From: a virus
IMG/VR virus record: IMGVR_UViG_3300037119_003876
Location: 1-24,776 of that record
Reading direction: 5' to 3' (one strand)
DNA length: 24,776 bases
The position numbers were made by a program, and so were the translations under genes. Under the pieces are notes generated by a model. The model made no database searches. It was not told the origin of the DNA and saw only the letters and a list, made by a program, of their open reading frames with translations. This document shows, piece by piece, positions 19,730 to 24,776 of this stretch (position 1 is the stretch's first letter; every line of letters begins with the position of its first letter).

Positions 19730-20308
19730 ATGTCACGACAATTTTGGGAAGAATCACTAGCCTGGGCTACTACTTCAGCCACGGCGATAGCTAACACGAC
19801 GACTGAGACTGTTTTGTTTCCAAACATCACAATCCCAGCAAACTACATGCAAGATGGTCGAACGTTGCAACTTAACGCTATGGGGGCGTATGGTACGACA
19901 GCTACTCCCACCTTGGTATTTAGTTTAAGATGGGGCGGTGTAGCAGGGACAGTTCTTGCCAAGCAAGCTGCAAACGTGACAACTTCGGGTGTTGGCGGCG
20001 GTGCTTCGATGACCGCTATGTGGGCGTTGCAGATGTTTATCCAGACTCGCTCTAATGGTTCATCTGGTACGCTTATGTCGAACGGCACCTCTACCTTATT
20101 TACCTCTACCTTATTAACAGCTGGTACGGTAACTAACTATGGTCAGACCGCTCCTATTGCTTCTGGTTCTACCGGTGGTACGACGCCAGTAGCAGTAACA
20201 GCCGATTTAACAGCTGACACGGCTTTGTCCCTCACTGCTACGTGGGGTACGGCTAACGCTGCGAATAGTATACAGGGCATTCATTACGTCATTGAAGCAA
20301 TGAACTAG
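19730..20308 (+). CDS. Beta-sandwich virion protein, 192 aa
   Basis: The ATG follows AAGGAG. The sequence has FPNITIPANYMQDGRTLQL and LVFSLRWGGVAGTVL segments, followed by IQTRSNGSSGTLMSNGTST. This type of beta-sandwich protein is common among the tail and fibre genes of environmental phages. Secreted or membrane signals are absent. Likely part of the fibre or tail apparatus; no enzymatic motif. Confidence 0.65.
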   Translation: MSRQFWEESLAWATTSATAIANTTTETVLFPNITIPANYMQDGRTLQLNAMGAYGTTATPTLVFSLRWGGVAGTVLAKQAANVTTSGVGGGASMTAMWALQMFIQTRSNGSSGTLMSNGTSTLFTSTLLTAGTVTNYGQTAPIASGSTGGTTPVAVTADLTADTALSLTATWGTANAANSIQGIHYVIEAMN

Positions 20309-20316
20309 GAGAGTTT

Positions 20317-20880
20317 ATGGGCACTTTCGGGCCATTATCAGCAATGACCTTTGCAACAGATAGCGCCCTCGGGGCAATTGCCTGGACAAATGCTAGCAAT
20401 GCTCAGATATCTGATAATAGCTATGCGACATCTGTCTTGCTTCTAGGACAAATTACAAATTATTTAAAAGCGACTAATTTTGGGTTCAGTATTCCTTTAG
20501 ACGCAACTATAACAGGTATAACTGCCGGTGTTGAGCGCTCTAGTAATACCTTAAATGCTACCCACGATAATTCCGTTAAACTAACGGTCTCAGGTGCTAC
20601 GACAGGCAATGACAAAGCTTCTGCCAACCTATGGCCAACCTCTGACGCTACGGCTACTTACGGTTCTTCTAGCGATTTATGGGGGGCTACGTGGACACCG
20701 ACTCAGATAAACGATTCGACTTTTGGTGTTGAGGTTAGTGCGATTGCTGACCTTGCCGGTACCGCCCAAATTGACTACGTAAGTATCACGGTAGATTATA
20801 CTGGCTCAAATCGGGGCGGCAATATGATCCGACAAGTTAAGACTGGTAACGGTATGAGTGTATCCGAGGGAGCAAACTGA
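20317..20880 (+). CDS. Fibre-associated beta-sandwich protein, 187 aa
   Basis: Begins after GGAGAG. It has a jelly-roll-like pattern: ATITGITAGVERSS, SVKLTVSGATTGNDKA, DLWGATWTPTQINDSTFGVE and AQIDYVSITVDYTG. Such domains are typical of carbohydrate-binding-like modules in phage structural proteins. The C-terminus ends with a GNGMSVSEG motif that is echoed in the next protein. Carbohydrate binding is inference. Confidence 0.65.
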   Translation: MGTFGPLSAMTFATDSALGAIAWTNASNAQISDNSYATSVLLLGQITNYLKATNFGFSIPLDATITGITAGVERSSNTLNATHDNSVKLTVSGATTGNDKASANLWPTSDATATYGSSSDLWGATWTPTQINDSTFGVEVSAIADLAGTAQIDYVSITVDYTGSNRGGNMIRQVKTGNGMSVSEGAN

Positions 20881-21542
20881 TGGCTATTTCTTTAATAGGT
20901 GCCTCTGCCGTGGAAGCTACAACTATAACTATTCCAGGCACTTATCAAAATGGGGACTTGTTAATGATATTTGCTTTTCGTACGGCCACTACTGCTCCCA
21001 GTCTCCCAGCAACCTGGACTAGCCTGGGAACTGCCTCAAGTGGCGCAAGTTCTTATCGAGTAGGCTGGCGATTAGCAACTTCTGGGGCTGATTCTTCTGG
21101 GACATGGACTAACGCTACTGGGTTAGTCTGTCATGTTTATCGAGGGCAAGCCACTAATAAGACCCCTGTTCTCATAGGTACAGCGACTACCGCCACAAGT
21201 GCAACGGTTACCTATGGAGCAGTCTCTGAAAAAGCCCCGACCACATCATGGATAGTGGCGTTTGGGGCTACTAAGACCAATGCTTCGACCCTGGAAACTC
21301 CCCCCACTAATTTAACAAATCAATCAACATTAGTCGGGGCCGCTACTGAATATGCCGGACATGATTCAAATGGACCCTATACGGCTGGAGCAGGGGCATG
21401 GCCGTCAACTAATGTATCAGTTGGGACTTCTGCCGAATACAGAACGGTTACGATTGAAGTCTTAGCTGAGCAGTTAAATATTGAGAACTTTAAATTTGTT
21501 GATGCTGGTAATGGCATGTCAGCGACAGAGAAGATTCGATAA
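20880..21542 (+). CDS. Fibre-associated beta protein, 220 aa
   Basis: The start overlaps the previous stop (TGATG) with GAGGGAG upstream. The N-terminal half has a GDLLMIFAFRTATTAPSLP segment, a pattern of secreted or virion beta domains. The C-terminus FVDAGNGMSATEK resembles that of the preceding protein (VKTGNGMSVSEG). It is coupled to the glycine-rich gene by TAATG. No enzymatic signature. Confidence 0.65.
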   Translation: MAISLIGASAVEATTITIPGTYQNGDLLMIFAFRTATTAPSLPATWTSLGTASSGASSYRVGWRLATSGADSSGTWTNATGLVCHVYRGQATNKTPVLIGTATTATSATVTYGAVSEKAPTTSWIVAFGATKTNASTLETPPTNLTNQSTLVGAATEYAGHDSNGPYTAGAGAWPSTNVSVGTSAEYRTVTIEVLAEQLNIENFKFVDAGNGMSATEKIR

Positions 21543-22267
21543 TGGCTAGTTCTACATTCAATATAACGGGTAGCTGGACTTGTCCCAGTAGTGTAGCTTC
21601 TATAATAGTAGAGTGTTGGGGCGGCGGCGGCGGCGGCGGCGGCGGTGAAGCAGCACTTGGCGGCGGCGGCGGCGGCGGCGGGGCATATTCTCAATCTACA
21701 TTAGCAGTTACTCCGAATACAGTTTATACCGTAACCATAGGTGCTGCTGGTGCTGCTGGTGCTAGTGGTCCTGGGGCAGTTGATGGTGGCACGGGTGGGG
21801 ATTCCTGGTTCAGTTCTACGGGAACTATCCTAGCTAAAGGAGGCGGTAAAGGTATTAGTGGTGCTACCACGGGGGCTGGTGGCTCTGGTGGTGCAAGTGG
21901 TTCTGGGGTTGGGAGTACAAAAAGTTCTGGGGGCAATGGTGCAGCAGGTGTTTCGGGTGTTGGCGGCGGGGGTGGCGGTGCTGCTGGTGTAAGTGGTGTG
22001 GGCGGTAATGCTTCAGGAAGCACAAAGGGTACCGGTGCCGCCCCTATAGGCGGTAATGGTGGAACTGGCGGTGATACGGCTGGTGTTAACAATGCGACCG
22101 CTTCATTAGCTCCTGGCGGCGGCGGCGGCGGTGCTGGTGGCACAACTACCTCTAGTTCAGCTGGTTCTATTGGCAGGGTTATAATCACTTGGACTAGCAA
22201 AACTGACGGTAGACACGGAAACTCAGTCTTGCGCCCTCATGCGTTCTCACCTGGACTGGCAAGGTAA
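21542..22267 (+). CDS. Glycine-rich adhesin-like virion protein, 241 aa
   Basis: After about 30 residues of beta strand (STFNITGSWTCPSSVASIIV) comes an ECWGGGG run with nine consecutive Gly, another Gly-rich run, then a body of strands with many GG and GAxG turns. A last strand (SIGRVIITW) is followed by a basic C-terminal tail of about 24 residues. Similar glycine-rich domains form the tip of receptor-binding proteins in several phages, for example the polyglycine sandwich of phage S16 gp38. A receptor-binding role here is inference from that resemblance and the neighbours. Confidence 0.75.
   Translation: MASSTFNITGSWTCPSSVASIIVECWGGGGGGGGGEAALGGGGGGGGAYSQSTLAVTPNTVYTVTIGAAGAAGASGPGAVDGGTGGDSWFSSTGTILAKGGGKGISGATTGAGGSGGASGSGVGSTKSSGGNGAAGVSGVGGGGGGAAGVSGVGGNASGSTKGTGAAPIGGNGGTGGDTAGVNNATASLAPGGGGGGAGGTTTSSSAGSIGRVIITWTSKTDGRHGNSVLRPHAFSPGLAR
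21620..21676 (+). repeat. GGC trinucleotide tracts in the glycine-rich gene
   Basis: (GGC)8 at 21620-21643 and (GGC)6 at 21659-21676, both in frame as glycine codons; a third tract (GGC)5 lies at 22115-22129. Slippage would alter glycine number by whole codons and keep the frame. Confidence 0.9.
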
Positions 22268-22270
22268 CCA

Positions 22271-22756
22271 ATGTCGTTTTTTCAACTCAGAAGTCCTCGA
22301 ATTCAGAATCCACTGGCCAATTCAGTTGCGGCTAGTGCGGCCTTAACTGGTACGATCACGGCCAGCGTGACGGAAGCGGATATAGTAGCTGGCAGCAAAA
22401 CTATCATCCTAACCTTAACTAATGAAACGTGGGTAGCATCAGGAGCAACGTTTGACGCCCAGAGACAAAACATTATCAATGGTATAGACTCAGCTCAAGC
22501 TGAGGCTAACGGCTGGGATGCGGTGGTTAAAGCCACTCAAGGTGTAACAGGAGTCGTTAGAACCAGTGCCACAGTGGTCACTATTACCCTTGATGCTTTC
22601 GCTACCTATGATATAACTTCTACGGAGACTATCACGGCTACAATTCCGGGATCAGCTTTAACTGGCGGCAATGCTCTAGTAGCAACCCCTACTTTTACGG
22701 TGTCTCCCACCGGTGGCGTAGTCTCAAGAATGTTAGCGCTTTTAGGAGTTGGGTAA
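22271..22756 (+). CDS. Beta-domain virion protein, 161 aa
   Basis: The ATG follows AAGG. Contains a domain with TIILTLTNETWVASGATFDA and IINGIDSAQAEANGWDAVV, then VVTITLDAFATYDITSTETI and ATIPGSALTGG. This immunoglobulin-like domain is repeatedly seen in phage tail and fibre proteins. The N-terminal 20 residues (MSFFQLRSPRIQNPLA) may be the attachment segment. Function as a fibre part is likely but unproven. Confidence 0.65.
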   Translation: MSFFQLRSPRIQNPLANSVAASAALTGTITASVTEADIVAGSKTIILTLTNETWVASGATFDAQRQNIINGIDSAQAEANGWDAVVKATQGVTGVVRTSATVVTITLDAFATYDITSTETITATIPGSALTGGNALVATPTFTVSPTGGVVSRMLALLGVG

Positions 22757-22759
22757 GGG

Positions 22760-22768
22760 TGGTATAAT
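22760..22768 (+). promoter_or_regulatory. Perfect extended -10 promoter (TGGTATAAT)
   Basis: TGGTATAAT starts four bases after the previous stop codon. The predicted start is about 22775. A hairpin begins about four bases further on. Confidence 0.7.
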
Positions 22769-22778
22769 TCACCTAACG

Positions 22779-22806
22779 GCTCTCCAGCTTGGGGAGCTTT
22801 TTATTT
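22779..22806 (+). terminator. Terminator-like hairpin at the 5' end of the next message
   Basis: GCTCTCC (22779-22785) pairs with GGGGAGC (22791-22797), one G-T pair, loop of five, followed by TTTTTATTT. It could act on transcripts from upstream or as a 5' stabiliser; the promoter immediately before makes the second reading interesting. Confidence 0.75.
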
Positions 22807-22818
22807 AGAAAGGCCATC

Positions 22819-23058
22819 ATGAAATATATAACGACCGCAGCAACACTTACCCTACCGAACGTTTATGGTATTCGGGTGGAAATCAACAAAGCCCTGACGG
22901 GGACAGTTACCATAGCTGACGCCGGGACAACTGTAGCAGTAATAGCAGCAACTACAGCCGCATCTGCTAAAGAGTACTTCGGTTTTAACGGTGCTGTTAC
23001 TGTAGTTAACGCCTCAACTGAAGATATAACAGTCAGCGTTCTTAACACCCCAAGGTAA
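22819..23058 (+). CDS. Small virion-like beta protein, 79 aa
   Basis: The ATG at 22819 follows GAAAGG; a TTG at 22789 lies inside the terminator hairpin and is rejected. Alternating beta strands (TVTIADAGTTVAVIAATT) and no charged clusters. May be a minor fibre or decoration part. No family recognised. Confidence 0.6.
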   Translation: MKYITTAATLTLPNVYGIRVEINKALTGTVTIADAGTTVAVIAATTAASAKEYFGFNGAVTVVNASTEDITVSVLNTPR

Positions 23059-23060
23059 AT

Positions 23061-23417
23061 ATGCCAAAAAATGCAACATTATGGATGCCCAAAGACAGCG
23101 GTACATCAGTCTCTACTAATGAGGGATTCTCGTACTTACTGGAGTCAGGTGATATTCTGTTGCAAGAAGACAATGCCAGTTTTTACCTACTGGAACCTAG
23201 TGTAGTTACAACAAAAACGCCTGCAGTTTGGGCTATTCCTGCGAAAGAAGCTACTCCTTGGTGGCAGAACGATGGAACGGCTACGTTTACTACAGGTACG
23301 GGCGATACTCGCACTACTGCCGCCGGTGACACTAGGGTTACCGAGGACGGCAATATCCGCATTACCGAACTCACTACCGTTAATACTAAAAAGCCTGCAA
23401 TGTGGACGGAAACCTAG
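23061..23417 (+). CDS. Virion-like protein with short internal repeat, 118 aa
   Basis: Follows two bases after the previous stop with AAGG upstream. It contains two repeats of a TKxPAxW type (TTKTPAVW near 52-59 and NTKKPAMW near 108-115), and GDTRTTAAGDTRVTEDGNIR. Similar short GDTR-rich repeats are seen in many uncultivated phage virion proteins. The N-terminus MPKNATLWMPKD also carries the Trp pattern. Confidence 0.6.
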   Translation: MPKNATLWMPKDSGTSVSTNEGFSYLLESGDILLQEDNASFYLLEPSVVTTKTPAVWAIPAKEATPWWQNDGTATFTTGTGDTRTTAAGDTRVTEDGNIRITELTTVNTKKPAMWTET

Positions 23418-24422
23418 ATGGCGAATAAGACAATCTTAGCTCTAACCAACATGTCAGGCAATGCCACGATTGACCGTGCCGCCGATTTCCTAGAGATTAC
23501 CGATACCTCAGCGGCTGTATCTTACAAAGCCACGCCTAACTTCATTCTGGGGCTTACCTCTGCACCCGTTGGGATCAACGACAGCCAGGTGCTCACAAAT
23601 AAGACTTTGGGGAATACCAACACGATTACCCTTAAAGATACATTATTTACACTTCAGGATGACGCGGATGTCACTAAACAGGCTCAATTTCAACTCTCAG
23701 GTAACACTACGGGTACAACGAGGACGTATGCGTTACCAAATGCTTCAGTGACGCTAGCTAGTCTGACAGGTACGGAGACCCTGACTAATAAGACCCTAAC
23801 GGCACCTGTTATTAACAACGGCTCTATCACGGGTACGACGATCACGACTGATGCTATTGTCGGGCAAGCGGCCAGCACTACGGGCACAGTGTACGGCGTT
23901 AGTATTACTACAGGCACAATTAGTAGTGCTGGCCTCGCTTCTGGGGCGGTTACATTCTCTAAGGTAGCCACCGGATTCCCAGTACAGACCGTGAATGCCC
24001 TGACTACTGCGGTAGCTACGGGTACGACAGTTATCCCAAACGATGATACAATCCCTCAAATCACCGAGGGTGATCAGTATATGACACTAGCGATAACGCC
24101 CAAAAGTGCGACTAATACTTTAGTTATTCAGGCGACCGCAAACTTCTCTAGTTCGGTTATCAATAACCTGACTACGGCACTCTTCCAAGACGCCACAGCC
24201 AGCGCTTTAGCAGCGACTCTTACCAGGGCAGATACAGCGACTGCTTCATATGGGACAACGCTCGTGCATACAATGACTGCTGGTACCACCTCCTCTACGA
24301 CCTTTAGGGTTCGCATTGGTGGAAGTGCCGCAGGTACCACAACCTTTAACGGTACGTCTGGAGTTAGAATTTTCGGGGCAATTACAAAATCATCAATGGT
24401 TATAACAGAAGTGGCTGTATAA
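23418..24422 (+). CDS. Tail-fibre-like protein, 334 aa
   Basis: The ATG follows the TAG stop of the previous gene directly, so translation relies on coupling. The N-terminal module has LGLTSAPVGINDSQVLTNKTL, then repeated strands LTGTETLTNKTLTAPVINNG as in trimeric fibre shafts. The C-terminal domain starting near VQTVNALTTAVATGTTVIP with DTIPQITEGDQYMTLAITP is a recurrent tip domain of phage tail fibres. It has a paralogue immediately downstream. Confidence 0.8.
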   Translation: MANKTILALTNMSGNATIDRAADFLEITDTSAAVSYKATPNFILGLTSAPVGINDSQVLTNKTLGNTNTITLKDTLFTLQDDADVTKQAQFQLSGNTTGTTRTYALPNASVTLASLTGTETLTNKTLTAPVINNGSITGTTITTDAIVGQAASTTGTVYGVSITTGTISSAGLASGAVTFSKVATGFPVQTVNALTTAVATGTTVIPNDDTIPQITEGDQYMTLAITPKSATNTLVIQATANFSSSVINNLTTALFQDATASALAATLTRADTATASYGTTLVHTMTAGTTSSTTFRVRIGGSAAGTTTFNGTSGVRIFGAITKSSMVITEVAV

Positions 24423-24776
24423 TGGCAAACCAGAAAATTAGCTCTCTAACTGCCGCTAGCACTATTGATGCTACCAATGACTACCTTGCAATTGCCCAAA
24501 GTGCAATAAGTAAAAAAATTAACCGTAACACCCTGCTTGGTTTGACCTCTGCGCCAGTCGGCAAAGACGATGTGCAAACTTTAACAAACAAGACCTTAAC
24601 AAGTCCGACAATTAACAGTGCTACGTTTTCTGGTACACTCTCAGGTACATATACGATCGGAGGAACACCGACGTTTCCTAGCTCTGTCGTTACTCTTACA
24701 GGCTCACAAACCCTAACTAATAAAGTCCTGACAGCCCCAACGATCAATAACGGTAGTATTACAGGTACGACCATCA
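24422..24776 (+). CDS. Second tail-fibre-like protein, 3' end outside the window
   Basis: The ATG overlaps the stop of the previous fibre gene (TAATG). It shares with it LGLTSAPVG and LTNKTLTSPTIN, and the LTGSQTLTNKVLTAPTINNG shaft repeat, so the two are paralogues. At least 118 residues are present before the edge; the C-terminal domain is not seen. A tandem duplication of fibre genes followed by divergence is the simple reading. Confidence 0.8.
   Translation, partial: MANQKISSLTAASTIDATNDYLAIAQSAISKKINRNTLLGLTSAPVGKDDVQTLTNKTLTSPTINSATFSGTLSGTYTIGGTPTFPSSVVTLTGSQTLTNKVLTAPTINNGSITGTTI

Noticed and set aside
21724-22200. Proline-rich minus-strand ORF opposite the glycine-rich gene
   Set aside because: A complement of GGN codons gives proline; it is a mirror of the real gene.
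22789-22819. Upstream TTG start for the 79-aa gene
   Set aside because: It lies within the terminator hairpin; the ATG at 22819 has a proper ribosome site.

Overview
The window is part of the genome of a tailed double-stranded DNA bacteriophage (Caudoviricetes-like). The evidence is a recognisable head-packaging order (small terminase, large terminase, portal, scaffold, major capsid), a single-strand annealing recombinase of the ERF family, and a long run of fibre-like structural genes. Genes are tightly packed with ATGA, TAATG and similar overlaps. TAA, TAG and TGA are all used as stops, which fits genetic code 11. Shine-Dalgarno sites and sigma70-like promoters are visible. No integrase, lysis gene, polymerase or tRNA is seen. 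The host cannot be named from this sequence.

Region 1 (1-3013, minus strand) is an accessory or early operon of mostly tiny, translationally coupled genes read leftward from a good promoter at 3057-3085. It holds six very small ORFs, the ERF annealing protein, a 108-aa phage protein, a hexapeptide-repeat (probable left-handed beta-helix) protein and two small membrane proteins. It continues beyond the left edge.

Region 2 (3014-3605) is a regulatory hub with no convincing protein gene. Two oppositely directed promoters overlap almost exactly (3380-3416). A 12-bp palindrome lies next to them. There are two candidate small RNAs: one on the minus strand with promoter and terminator (about 3381 to 3299), and one on the plus strand made of two perfect 8-bp hairpins (about 3120-3203).

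Region 3 (3606-4907) holds two small plus-strand genes converging on a coupled cassette of five small minus-strand genes. Region 4908-5223 is non-coding and probably holds divergent promoters.

Region 4 (5224-13900) is the DNA packaging and head assembly module: small terminase, a large terminase split into separate ATPase and nuclease ORFs, small accessory genes, then a complete phage-borne chaperonin pair (GroES-like co-chaperonin, an 86-aa unknown, GroEL-like chaperonin), a zinc-finger-like gene, portal and scaffold. The placement suggests the chaperonin pair helps fold or assemble head proteins of this phage.

Region 5 (13988-17669) holds the major capsid protein, probable decoration or head-fibre proteins and a coiled-coil protein. 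Region 6 (17726-24776) is a series of beta-rich, low-complexity fibre or adhesin-like proteins that includes a glycine-rich protein with GGC tracts and two adjacent paralogous fibre genes, the last cut by the window edge.

Late transcription seems to use a recurring extended -10 motif (TGGTAYAMT and one TGTTATAAT) at 7407, 8081, 10862, 16566, 17676 and 22760. At several of these sites a hairpin, sometimes terminator-like, lies at the predicted 5' end of the transcript.
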